A model generated the notes under the pieces. The model was not told the DNA's origin. It did no database searches and worked only from the letters and a program-made list of their open reading frames with translations. The position numbers were made by a program, and so were the translations under genes. From Gammaproteobacteria bacterium (lineage in GTDB: Bacteria; Pseudomonadota; Gammaproteobacteria; Arenicellales; UBA868): 60,827 bases of DNA. Location: NCBI GenBank assembly GCA_014239255.1, contig JAAZZE010000007.1:1-60827 (forward strand), in the 5' to 3' direction. Positions within the stretch are counted from its first letter, which is position 1. The number at the start of each line of letters is the position of its first letter. Positions 36,990 through 45,320 of the stretch are shown here, piece by piece.

Positions 36990-38318
36990 ATGAATTCGTC
37001 GGCTGCACCCAAGCCGGTGGTGCCGGAGCTCGCACGCGAGATTCTCGCTGCGGTTGCTAAAGGCTTTGATCGCCAGATCGATTTCACAAAGCAGATGATG
37101 GCTTTGGATTCCACTCGCGGCAACGAGCGTGCGGCGCAGGATCATTACTACGAGGCGTTGGCATCGCGTGGCTACACAATGGACCGGTGGTCGATCGATA
37201 TTGATGACATACAGAGTCACCCCGGGTTTTCCCCGGTTAAGGTCAATTACGATAACGCGATTAATGTGGTAGGCACCCATTCGCCGGATCAAGAGCAGGG
37301 TCGCTCACTGATCCTTAATGGTCACGTCGACGTTGTACCCACCGGGCCGCTCGATATGTGGGCCCAACCCCCTTTTGAGCCTTGGATTGAGGGTGATTGG
37401 CTCTACGGGCGCGGCGGTGCTGACATGAAAGGGGGCTTGTGTGCCAACCTGGCAGCGCTGGATGCGCTTGAGACATTAGGCTGGCAGCCAGCCGCTCGGT
37501 TGCATATGCAGTCGGTGACTGAAGAAGAGTGCACCGGCAACGGCGCGCTCTCAGCCCTGGTTCGCGGCTACCGTGCCGATGCAGCACTGATTCCCGAGCC
37601 CGAGGAGAATATGCTGGTACGAGCCAATACCGGGGTGATCTGGTTTCGCATTCATGTGCGCGGCCGGCCGGTGCATGTGCGTGAGGCGGGGCAGGGCGCC
37701 AATGCGATCGAATCTGCGATGACATTAGTTCCGGTGCTTAAGGCGCTCGAAGCCCGCTGGAATGAAGAACGCTTTGAGCATCGTTACTTTGATTCGCTCG
37801 ATCACCCGATCAATTTCAACATCGGCCGGATCAATGGGGGTGACTGGGCCTCGTCGGTGCCGTCCTGGTGCACTCTGGATGTGCGCGCGGCGATCTATCC
37901 CGGTGTCGACCCACGCGACGCGGCAAAAGAGATTGAGGATTGCATCACCACGCACGCCCACGATCATCCCTTCTTGCGCGACAACCCGCCGCAAGTTGAG
38001 TACAACGGGTTCTTCGCTCGTGGCTATGTGTTGGAAGAAGGCAGTGCGGCAGAGCAGGTGCTGGGTCAGGCCCATGCCGTCAGTTTTGGCTCGAGTCTGG
38101 AGTCTTTTGTAACACCCGGTTATCTCGATGGCAGGGTATTCGTCCTGTATGATGATTGCCCATGCCTGGTATATGGGCCGGTCTCAAAGGATATCCATGC
38201 TTTTGATGAGCGTGTCAGCCTGGAATCGCTGAAACGCGTCACGGGGACCATTGCCCTTTTTGTGGGCAACTGGTGTGGCCTTGAGCCCCTTAGTCGTCCG
38301 TCTCGTCGCCGCGTTTGA
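36990..38318 (+). CDS. M20-family metallo-amidohydrolase (ArgE/DapE/ACY1-like)
   Basis: A 442-residue di-zinc hydrolase. Metal ligands and catalytic residues: His112 and Asp114 in GHVDVVP, Asp145 in GRGGADMKGG, and the TEEECTGNG pair (about 178-184). A dimerisation domain lies in the middle. Closest general resemblance is to acetylornithine deacetylase-like proteins and related formyl/acyl-amine hydrolases. It follows the amidinotransferase-like gene by 4 bp, which suggests an acyl- or carbamoyl-blocked substrate in the same pathway. Its last 29 bp overlap the 3' end of convergent dinB, so the PSRRRV tail may be a recent extension. Confidence 0.85.
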   Translation: MNSSAAPKPVVPELAREILAAVAKGFDRQIDFTKQMMALDSTRGNERAAQDHYYEALASRGYTMDRWSIDIDDIQSHPGFSPVKVNYDNAINVVGTHSPDQEQGRSLILNGHVDVVPTGPLDMWAQPPFEPWIEGDWLYGRGGADMKGGLCANLAALDALETLGWQPAARLHMQSVTEEECTGNGALSALVRGYRADAALIPEPEENMLVRANTGVIWFRIHVRGRPVHVREAGQGANAIESAMTLVPVLKALEARWNEERFEHRYFDSLDHPINFNIGRINGGDWASSVPSWCTLDVRAAIYPGVDPRDAAKEIEDCITTHAHDHPFLRDNPPQVEYNGFFARGYVLEEGSAAEQVLGQAHAVSFGSSLESFVTPGYLDGRVFVLYDDCPCLVYGPVSKDIHAFDERVSLESLKRVTGTIALFVGNWCGLEPLSRPSRRRV

Positions 38319-39531
38319 TCTGCATAGACAGTCCTGCCTGTTCGCGATCTTTGCGCGTAAGCGCACCAATCGCTTTTTTGCCAAAACGTCGAGTGATCTG
38401 ATCTACCGTTTGGTTCAGGGTTGAGCGACGCGCATTCGTGTCTGCGTCAAACAGCGGTAACTGGTCTGCGGATTCACCGGTGAGGCCGGTGCATCCCACA
38501 CCAAGTAAGCGAATCGCTCCGTCCGGTCCGCAACGGTGCAGCAGTCCGATGGCATTCTCGGCAATAGTGCGGCCATCATCCGTAGGCTGTGCCAGGGTCG
38601 TGCGCCGGGTAAACACCGGATAGCCCCTGGCGCCGGGTGCATTACGCTGGGCTGATTTCCATTTCAGCACCACGGTGTGTGCGCGGACACCATCATGTCG
38701 CAATCGACGGGCAACGGATTCTGCATGTTCGCGCACTAAAGGTTCTAGTTCGCGCTTTGCTGAAACGTCTTTCGCAAAGGTATGTTCCTCGCTGTAGGAG
38801 ACTGCCTCACGGTAAGGTTCGATATCACGGATATCCTCGCCACGGGCAAGTTGTGCAATTTCAATGCCCCAGTCCCCCAATGAATGATACAGAATGTCAT
38901 TGTCTGCGCACGCAACATCACCAATCGTGTGAAACCCCAATGCCTCAAGGCGTTTTTGAGCCACCGGCCCCACGCCCCAGATGCGTCCGACCGGCAGGGC
39001 CTCGAGGAACTGCTTCATCTCGCTGGCTGTCACTTCGAGTAAGCCATCAGGCTTGGCCGCAGCGCTTGCAATTTTGGCTACCATCTTGACCGGAGCGATA
39101 CCGACCGAAATCGGTAGCGCCAGTTGGTCGTGTACCCGTTTGCGCAAGCGCTCCCCCACTTGTTTTGCCGGGCCCATAAGGCGCGCGCTGCCCGTCAGAT
39201 CGAGAAAAGCCTCATCCAGGGAGATCCGTTCTACCGCTGGCGAGAATTCACGAAAAATGTCAAACAACTGAGCTGATTCTTTCTTGTACAGGCCCATGTT
39301 GCCCCGTACAAAAATCAGCTCAGGGCAAATTCTCCGAGCTTCAACGGAGGGCATCGCAGAGCGCACCCCAAAACGCCGGGCCTCGTAACTGGCTGCAGCC
39401 ACCACCCCGCGCGTGCTATTTCCACCCACCGCCAATGGTCGGCCTTGCAACTCGGGGTGGTCGCGCTGCTCCACAGAGGCGTAAAACGCATCCATGTCCG
39501 CATGCATGATTACGCGCGTATGCTCTTTCAT
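38290..39531 (-). CDS. dinB: DNA polymerase IV (DinB)
   Basis: A Y-family translesion polymerase, 413 residues. Catalytic carboxylates: HADMDAFYASVE near the start and SLDEAFLDLTG near residue 105. The helix-hairpin-helix GRIWGVGPVAQKRLEALG and a little-finger domain follow. The beta-clamp-binding motif QLPLF is visible at about 355; E. coli DinB ends in a similar motif, whereas here a further 60 residues follow. I saw no LexA-type operator (CTG-N10-CAG) immediately upstream. It is flanked by unrelated genes and likely monocistronic. Confidence 0.96.
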   Translation of the reverse strand: MKEHTRVIMHADMDAFYASVEQRDHPELQGRPLAVGGNSTRGVVAAASYEARRFGVRSAMPSVEARRICPELIFVRGNMGLYKKESAQLFDIFREFSPAVERISLDEAFLDLTGSARLMGPAKQVGERLRKRVHDQLALPISVGIAPVKMVAKIASAAAKPDGLLEVTASEMKQFLEALPVGRIWGVGPVAQKRLEALGFHTIGDVACADNDILYHSLGDWGIEIAQLARGEDIRDIEPYREAVSYSEEHTFAKDVSAKRELEPLVREHAESVARRLRHDGVRAHTVVLKWKSAQRNAPGARGYPVFTRRTTLAQPTDDGRTIAENAIGLLHRCGPDGAIRLLGVGCTGLTGESADQLPLFDADTNARRSTLNQTVDQITRRFGKKAIGALTRKDREQAGLSMQIKRGDETDD

Positions 39532-39658
39532 GTGCTGGTCGGCAGCGTGTTCTAACTGCGCTCCACTTTAGCGCACGATGCTATCGAGATACATGCCATT
39601 GCCCATCCGATACACGCTAAAAATATTATAAAAACCCAAAGTTAACTAATATGATTAT

Positions 39659-39687
39659 TTGACAATATACCTTTTCGGACCGATAGT
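39659..39687 (+). promoter_or_regulatory. Predicted sigma-70-type promoter of the TRAP operon
   Basis: TTGACA at 39659-39664, a 17-bp spacer, and GATAGT (4 of 6 consensus positions) at 39682-39687, in an AT-rich region about 75 bp before the solute-binding-protein start. This is the best promoter match I found in this gap of 229 bp. Confidence 0.55.
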
Positions 39688-39695
39688 GACTTTTA

Positions 39696-39747
39696 CCGGA
39701 CTAGGGTATTTACACCTAGGCCGGATTTTTCTCAGCATTTACACCTA
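39696..39747 (+). promoter_or_regulatory. Leader hairpin and direct repeats before the TRAP operon
   Basis: CCGGACTAGG (39696-39705) pairs with CCTAGGCCGG (39715-39724) at 9 of 10 positions around a 9-nt loop. In addition, ATTTACACCTA occurs twice, at 39708-39718 and 39737-39747, 29 bp apart. Both lie downstream of the predicted promoter and just before the AGGAGA ribosome site (39751). They suggest an operator or a regulated mRNA leader. Confidence 0.45.
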
Positions 39748-39760
39748 TAAAGGAGACACA

Positions 39761-40759
39761 ATGATGGTAACCAAGAGAGGATTGCTTGGCGCGGTATTCA
39801 CAGGGCTGGCCTTGATGATGGGCAGCGTCCAAGCACAGGACATGACGTTTTTCCGTATTGGTACCGGCGGCGCCGGGGGTACTTACTACCCGATCGGCGG
39901 CCTTCTCGCCAACGCGATATCAAATCCGCCAGGTTCGCGTGCTTGCGATAAAGGCGGCAGTTGCGGCGTGCCGGGACTGGTCGCGATTGCGGTTTCGACT
40001 AATGCCTCGGTCGCCAACATGAACGCTATTCACGCTGGCCAGTTGGACGCCGGTCTTGCTGGTGCGCAGAGCGTGACCCAGGGCTACAACGGTGAAGGCA
40101 AATTTGTTGGCCACAAGAAGGACAATGTCCGGGTGATTGCCAACCTGTACCCTGAAGATATGCATCTGGTTACGCCCAAAGGCGAGCATCTTTCCAGCCT
40201 TATGGATCTCAACGGCAAGCGGGTCGGTGTTGCCGCCGCGGGTTCAGGCACCCAGGTTTCGGTGCGCATGATTCTCAAGCACTATGGCATCAAGGCTGAT
40301 GAGCATGAACTGGGATTGGGACAATCTTCCCAACGCCTGGCCGATGGACAGCTGGATGCTTTCTTTTATGCTGGCGGCACTCCGTTCGCTGCATTGATCC
40401 AGTTGGGTTCGACCAAAGGGTTTGAGCTGTACAAGTTCTCCGAAGATGAGCGCAAAGCGATTAACGGCATTATTCCTTACTATGTGCCTTCGGATATCCC
40501 AGCCGGGGTGTACGAGAGTATCGACTACGATGTTCCCACGGTGGCGGTCAATGGACAACTCGTCACATCGGTTAGTCAGCCTGAAGAGTTGATCTACCAG
40601 ATCACCAAGGCGATGTGGAACAAGAACACCCGTAAACTGCTGGACAAGGGCCATGCGAAAGGTAAAGCCATTCGCGTGGAGACAGCGCTTAAGGGTGTTT
40701 TGATTCCACTGCATCCCGGTGCCGAGCGTTACTATAAAGAAATCGGCATGATCGACTGA
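39761..40759 (+). CDS. TAXI-family TRAP transporter solute-binding protein
   Basis: A 332-residue periplasmic binding protein of the TAXI type. The signal peptide (TKRGLLGAVFTGLALMMGS) ends at VQA before QDMTF. The defining N-terminal pattern FRIGTGGAGGTYYPIGG is present, and the later SSQRLADGQLDAFFYAGG and GVYESIDYDVPTVAV segments are typical. AGGAGA is four to eight bases before two consecutive ATGs (39761, 39764); either can serve. TAXI proteins capture amino acids, dicarboxylates or related organic anions for a TRAP permease. A very strong terminator-like hairpin separates it from the permease gene, allowing excess synthesis of the binding protein. Confidence 0.95.
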   Translation: MMVTKRGLLGAVFTGLALMMGSVQAQDMTFFRIGTGGAGGTYYPIGGLLANAISNPPGSRACDKGGSCGVPGLVAIAVSTNASVANMNAIHAGQLDAGLAGAQSVTQGYNGEGKFVGHKKDNVRVIANLYPEDMHLVTPKGEHLSSLMDLNGKRVGVAAAGSGTQVSVRMILKHYGIKADEHELGLGQSSQRLADGQLDAFFYAGGTPFAALIQLGSTKGFELYKFSEDERKAINGIIPYYVPSDIPAGVYESIDYDVPTVAVNGQLVTSVSQPEELIYQITKAMWNKNTRKLLDKGHAKGKAIRVETALKGVLIPLHPGAERYYKEIGMID

Positions 40760-40782
40760 TTAGCTTTAATGTTGCAGTAATC

Positions 40783-40824
40783 AGGAACGGAGGCAGGTGC
40801 CCACCTGCCTCCGTTCCTTTTTCT
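40783..40824 (+). terminator. Strong intra-operon terminator/attenuator between TRAP binding protein and permease
   Basis: A perfect 17-bp stem (AGGAACGGAGGCAGGTG / CACCTGCCTCCGTTCCT) with only two bases between the arms, followed by five T residues. It lies 23 bp after the binding-protein stop. Partial read-through would set a high ratio of binding protein to permease; the same stem also protects the upstream mRNA 3' end. Confidence 0.9.
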
Positions 40825-40855
40825 AGTGTTAGTCGGGCGTAGCAGAGGGAATATT

Positions 40856-42949
40856 GTGGCGCAATTGGATGTTAGACAGGTCGAGGAACTTGAAGAGAAG
40901 TACGACTCCGGTCTTCAGTTCCGGGAAATCGGCCCGTGGCTGGTCAAGTTCACTTTCCTTTTTTCGGTTTTTTTTGCTGCGTACCACTATGTAACCGCAG
41001 GCACCGGTGTCCCGGTTGATTACTGGCATATGGGTTTTCATATGTCCGGCGTGATCATCCTGGTATTTATTCTTTACCCGATGATCAAACGTGGTGGTGG
41101 TCGCCAACTCCACGCCAACACCTGGTGGCGTTTTTCGAATGTTCCGATCTGGGATTGGTTGCTGATCCTGGCTGGAGTTTCGTCATCGCTTTATGTCGGC
41201 ATCACCTGGTACGAGATTGATTTTGAGTTATTGGGCTGGCGTTTTTTCCTGGCTGAACAGGTACTGCGCCAGGGAGACCCGGCTTTTATTGATGTCGTTT
41301 TCGGTACCGTCCTCATTGTGGTCCTGCTGGAGGCTGTGCGCCGTACTTTGGGGATTGTGGTGCCGATCATTATTCTTCTTTTCACAACTTATGCTGTGTT
41401 CGGACAGTACATGCCGTTGATGATCCTGAAGCATCCGGGTATTAACTGGGCACAGTACATCAACAATATGTATTTCCCGGCTGAGGGTATCTATGGTGTG
41501 ACGCTATGGATCGTATCAACCGTGGTCTTTCATTTTGTATTATTTGGTGTACTTGCACAGCGTATGGGTTTGGGGCAGTTCTTTGTAGATATCGCAACAG
41601 TGATGGCAGGGCGCTATACCGGTGGGCTGGCTAAAGTCAGCGTCGTGTCATCGGCATTTTTTGGCACCATCTCGGGGTCGTCTATTGCCAATACGGTCTC
41701 GACGGGCTCGTTGACTATTCCTAATATGAAGCGTATGGGATACCCCGGACACCTCGCCGGTGGGGTCGAGGCCGCTTCCAGCGCTGGAGGTCAGATTACC
41801 CCACCGATCATGGGTGCGGCAGCCTTCGTGATGGCCGAGTTTCTGGAGGTGCCCTATACCACTATCGTGCTCGCAGCAATGGTGCCGGCAGCCATGCATT
41901 ACGTGGGCGTACTGTCAATTGTGCACTTCAAGGCGAAACGATTGGGCCTCAAAGGCTTGCCAGCGGAAGAGATCCCCCGACTGTTGGCGGTGCTGAAAAG
42001 AGGGTGGCCGACAGCTTTGCCGCTGGCAGCACTGATCTATGTATTGTTTAGTGGTTATTCGCCGCACATGGCCGCTTTTTGGGGTATTACAACAGCGCTG
42101 GCAGTAGGATTGGTGAACCCGATGCATCGCATCGGTATGCGCGATATTCTCGATGGCTGTGTGACTGGTGTACGTTACGCGCTGGCCGTTGGCGCAGTAT
42201 GTGCCGCGATCGGTATTGTAGTTGGTGTCGTCAATTCCACGGGATTGGGCTTTCGATTAGGTTTTATGGTCACAAACGGGGCGCTTGCGATTGGAGAGAG
42301 CCTTTACTCTGCTTTTTCGTGGATTCCGCTGGTTGATTTTTCAGTAGAGGGAATAACCCTGTTCGTGTCTTTGATACTGATTGCAGTTACCTGTATTTTG
42401 ATGGGGGCTGGCTTGCCCACGACGGCGCTCTATATCATGCTTGTTACAGTGGCTCAGCCAGCACTGGCCAATCTTGGCGTGCCGCCGTTGGCATCACATC
42501 TTTTTGTTTTGTATTACGGAGTCATCTCAGAGATTACCCCACCAGTTTGTGCATCGGCGTACGCTGCTGCGGGCATCGCGGGCGCTAATCCTTTTCGAAC
42601 TGGGGTGTCGGCGTTTACCTTGGGTATCGCCAAGCTGATGGTACCCATGGTGTTTATCTACTCTCCGGCGATGCTGATTGTGATTGATGACTACTTCACC
42701 TGGAGTGCTTTTCTTTCCACCACGCTGAGTTGTGCCGTTGGCATCTTTATGGTGGCAACCTCGGTTGCTGGGTTCTTCCTGGTACGGATGCCGGTAATCA
42801 TTCGCTGGGCGATGGCCTTTGCCGGCGTCCTGCTGGTTGCGCCCGGGATCCAGAGCGATCTTTTTGCATTGGTATTTGTGGCGCCGGTTCTGTTTCAGCA
42901 GGTGATGGCTTGGCGAAAGGCTAAGCCTGTTGTTTCCCAAAATGCCTGA
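40856..42949 (+). CDS. TRAP transporter permease, fused DctQ-DctM (4TM/12TM)
   Basis: A 697-residue inner-membrane protein in which the small (DctQ-like, about residues 35-180) and large (DctM-like, about 190-660) subunits are one chain, as is usual with TAXI partners. The DctM part shows FFGTISGSSIANTVSTGSLTIPNMKR, the GGQITPPIMGAAAFVMAEFL loop, and the second-half MGAGLPTTALYIMLV plus EITPPVCASAYAAAGIAGANP. These are the paired hairpins of the ion-transporter superfamily. GTG 40856 is chosen because AGAGGG stands six bases before it; another GTG 30 bases earlier lies inside the terminator's T-tract. It imports with Na+ symport. It overlaps the next gene by 8 bp. Confidence 0.95.
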   Translation: MAQLDVRQVEELEEKYDSGLQFREIGPWLVKFTFLFSVFFAAYHYVTAGTGVPVDYWHMGFHMSGVIILVFILYPMIKRGGGRQLHANTWWRFSNVPIWDWLLILAGVSSSLYVGITWYEIDFELLGWRFFLAEQVLRQGDPAFIDVVFGTVLIVVLLEAVRRTLGIVVPIIILLFTTYAVFGQYMPLMILKHPGINWAQYINNMYFPAEGIYGVTLWIVSTVVFHFVLFGVLAQRMGLGQFFVDIATVMAGRYTGGLAKVSVVSSAFFGTISGSSIANTVSTGSLTIPNMKRMGYPGHLAGGVEAASSAGGQITPPIMGAAAFVMAEFLEVPYTTIVLAAMVPAAMHYVGVLSIVHFKAKRLGLKGLPAEEIPRLLAVLKRGWPTALPLAALIYVLFSGYSPHMAAFWGITTALAVGLVNPMHRIGMRDILDGCVTGVRYALAVGAVCAAIGIVVGVVNSTGLGFRLGFMVTNGALAIGESLYSAFSWIPLVDFSVEGITLFVSLILIAVTCILMGAGLPTTALYIMLVTVAQPALANLGVPPLASHLFVLYYGVISEITPPVCASAYAAAGIAGANPFRTGVSAFTLGIAKLMVPMVFIYSPAMLIVIDDYFTWSAFLSTTLSCAVGIFMVATSVAGFFLVRMPVIIRWAMAFAGVLLVAPGIQSDLFALVFVAPVLFQQVMAWRKAKPVVSQNA

Positions 42950-44192
42950 GGCCTACCGCTCCGACATCACGGTTATTGGTGCCGGCATTATCGGTATTTG
43001 TTGTGCATTGAGACTCGCTGAGAAAGGTTTGCAGGTCGCATTGGTAGATCGAAATAACCCAGCAGAAGGCGCAAGCCACGGTAACGCGGGTGTGATCTCT
43101 TCGTGGGCCTGTGTGCCACAGTCATTGCCAGGGCAGTGGAAAAAAATTCCAGGCTGGATAATCGACCCTGCAGGCCCAATCGCGCTTAGGTGGAGCTATG
43201 CACCACGAATGTTCAACTGGCTGTTGCGTTTTCTGGATAGCGCACAATTGAATCGAGTGAACGATATTGCTGACGCGTTGCTGTTGGTCAATCGTGACAG
43301 CTTTTTACTTTATCAGCAGATGCTAGAAGACACTGGATCAGAGGACCTGGTTACAGAGTCTCACTATATTCATGTTTTTCGAAATTCAGCAGCAGCTGAT
43401 CCACGGTTACTGCAATGGGCTTTGCGTCGTGAACGTGGAGTTCCGATGGACTTTATTGACGGCGATGAGCTGCGCGAAATTGAGCCAGCGTTATCTAATG
43501 AATATAAAGCGGCTGTTGTAATTCAGAATCAGGGTAGAGCGTTGAACCCAGGTAGGCTAGGGCAGGCTTTGGCAGAAAAGGCACAGAGTTTGGGCGTTTC
43601 ATTTGTTCGAGCTGAAATTAAAGACCTGCAGTTGATAAAGCCTGATCACTGGTTAATCAACCACAAGGCAGGAGTCATTCCTGCTCGGAAAGTAATTCTG
43701 GCGGCTGGCGCTTGGTCAGCCCAACTGCTCCGACCGCTAGGGTGTGAGATCCCATTGGAGGCGGAGCGCGGCTATCATGTTGTCTTCTCAGAACCTGGAG
43801 CTCAATTAAACAACTCGATACTGGATAATGAGGGGCATTTTGCGGCAAGCTCTATGGATATGGGGTTGCGGTGCGCGGGGATTGCTGAATTTGCGGGTCT
43901 GGTCGCGTTACCTGACTATCGGCGCGCACAAATGCTTGCTAGATTGGCAAAGCGAATGCTCCCGAACCTTAATACGGATTCAGTGAGCGAATGGATGGGC
44001 TCGAGACCCGCCACGCCAGATTCGTTACCTTGTATTGGACGAGTCCCGGGGCAAGACGGATTATTTGGCGCTTTCGGACACGGCCATGGTGGCTTGACTG
44101 GGGCTCCTACCACAGGGCAATGGGTCGCCGATCTTGTTAACAATGAAATGTCTGATTCGGAGCTTTTCTCTTACCGGCTTGATCGATTTTAA
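42942..44192 (+). CDS. FAD-dependent D-amino acid dehydrogenase-like oxidoreductase (DadA/DAAO family)
   Basis: A 416-residue flavoprotein of the DAO superfamily. The dinucleotide-binding fold is at the N-terminus (ITVIGAGIIGICCALRLAEKG, then LVDRNNP). The DadA-like NAGVISSWACVPQS segment follows, and the C-terminal flavin segment is MGSRPATPDSLPCIG with GHGHGGLTGAP. It has no signal peptide and no Fe-S motif. ATG 42942 overlaps the TRAP permease stop by 8 bp, so transporter and enzyme are translationally coupled; the enzyme very likely oxidises the compound the transporter brings in. D-amino acid or N-alkyl amino acid substrates are equally possible. Confidence 0.9.
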   Translation: MPEAYRSDITVIGAGIIGICCALRLAEKGLQVALVDRNNPAEGASHGNAGVISSWACVPQSLPGQWKKIPGWIIDPAGPIALRWSYAPRMFNWLLRFLDSAQLNRVNDIADALLLVNRDSFLLYQQMLEDTGSEDLVTESHYIHVFRNSAAADPRLLQWALRRERGVPMDFIDGDELREIEPALSNEYKAAVVIQNQGRALNPGRLGQALAEKAQSLGVSFVRAEIKDLQLIKPDHWLINHKAGVIPARKVILAAGAWSAQLLRPLGCEIPLEAERGYHVVFSEPGAQLNNSILDNEGHFAASSMDMGLRCAGIAEFAGLVALPDYRRAQMLARLAKRMLPNLNTDSVSEWMGSRPATPDSLPCIGRVPGQDGLFGAFGHGHGGLTGAPTTGQWVADLVNNEMSDSELFSYRLDRF

Positions 44193-44231
44193 GCTCGTTG
44201 AGGACTATCGACGAGTCAACAATTACGCGCT

Positions 44232-45245
44232 TCAGATTAGACTATCTCTATAGGCGAAGATTCCCGGAATTCCTCCAGTATGAATAAAAAGGATCGATTT
44301 ATTTTTGCCTGTGTTGCGCGCAAGTTTCAGACAGGCTGCCATGGATTTTCCGGTATAGACCGGGTCGAGTAACAGTCCTTCAAGTCGGGCACAAAGACTG
44401 ATAGCTTCATGAGTCGCGTCATTCAGGTGGCCATAACCCGGAGCAAAGGTATCGTCGGTCAGTTGTATATCCTGCCTCTGGACGGGGGATTCAGTCTCTA
44501 GTAGTGCAGCAATCTCCTGGCACCGCGTTGTGATTCGGGCCAACTGGGCCTTGCGATTCCGGCGTACGCACACACCAGTCACAGCGATGTCACTGTCAAG
44601 TGCCCGCAAACCAAAAAGCAACCCGGCATGGGTATTACCGCTTCCCGAGGCAACCACAATTTCATCTATCGGGTAATGGGTATCGGCCAGTTGATCGAGA
44701 ATCTCGCCTGCTGCACGGACATAACCAAGCGCCCCCAGCGGCGGGTGACCCGGCGCAAGTGGGATGATGTAAGGTTTCTTGCCAGCCTCACCCAATTGCT
44801 CAGCGATCAATCTAAGATTTGCGTCCGCGCCGGCTTCATCCTCCCCCTTGGGATAGGTATGCATCACTGCACCCAGAATCCGGTTCAGCAGTACATTACC
44901 CGATTCTCGGTATTCGGCTCCCGCATCGGTCACCCGCTCTTCTAGCTGGATGTGACAGGTGAGGCCGAGTTTTGCCGCCCCGGCTGCTGCCATGCGAACA
45001 AAGTTTGACTGTACGGCACCCGTGATCAGGACGGTATCTGCGCTTTGCTCGAGCGCCTCGCCAAAATAGTACTCAAGTTGTCGTGCTTTGTTGCCACCGA
45101 CTGCCAGGCCGGTGCAGTCGTCTCGCTTTACATATATTCGTCCAGAGCCAAGATGCTTGCCTAGGTTGGATAGTGGCTCAATAGGCGTGGGTGTATGTGC
45201 CAGCGGTGTACGAGCGATCGTATGCAGCTTAGTGAGTATCGGCAT
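44232..45245 (-). CDS. PLP-dependent D-cysteine desulfhydrase / ACC deaminase-family enzyme
   Basis: A 337-residue fold-type II PLP enzyme. The Schiff-base lysine is Lys53 in LAVGGNKARQLEYYFG, the phosphate-binding loop is ASGSGNTHAG, and TGAVQSNFVR is the family's substrate-side loop. Members include D-cysteine desulfhydrase, 1-aminocyclopropane-1-carboxylate deaminase and L-cysteate sulfo-lyase (CuyA). All catalyse beta- or ring-elimination to ammonia and a keto acid. It is the last gene of a five-gene minus-strand operon (75 bp after the MttB-like gene) and converges with the DadA-like gene. The operon context argues for amino-acid catabolism; the exact substrate is open. Confidence 0.88.
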   Translation of the reverse strand: MPILTKLHTIARTPLAHTPTPIEPLSNLGKHLGSGRIYVKRDDCTGLAVGGNKARQLEYYFGEALEQSADTVLITGAVQSNFVRMAAAGAAKLGLTCHIQLEERVTDAGAEYRESGNVLLNRILGAVMHTYPKGEDEAGADANLRLIAEQLGEAGKKPYIIPLAPGHPPLGALGYVRAAGEILDQLADTHYPIDEIVVASGSGNTHAGLLFGLRALDSDIAVTGVCVRRNRKAQLARITTRCQEIAALLETESPVQRQDIQLTDDTFAPGYGHLNDATHEAISLCARLEGLLLDPVYTGKSMAACLKLARNTGKNKSILFIHTGGIPGIFAYRDSLI

Positions 45246-45320
45246 ACAGTAGTAATCAATAATAAAAAGTAACCCAATTGACTCTGCCTGTGACTGGTTC
45301 GCCAGGCAAGTGCCAAAGGC

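Noticed and set aside
39601-39660. AT-rich tract considered as a replication origin
   Set aside because: No DnaA-box cluster and none of dnaA, dnaN, gidA or parAB nearby; better explained as a promoter region.
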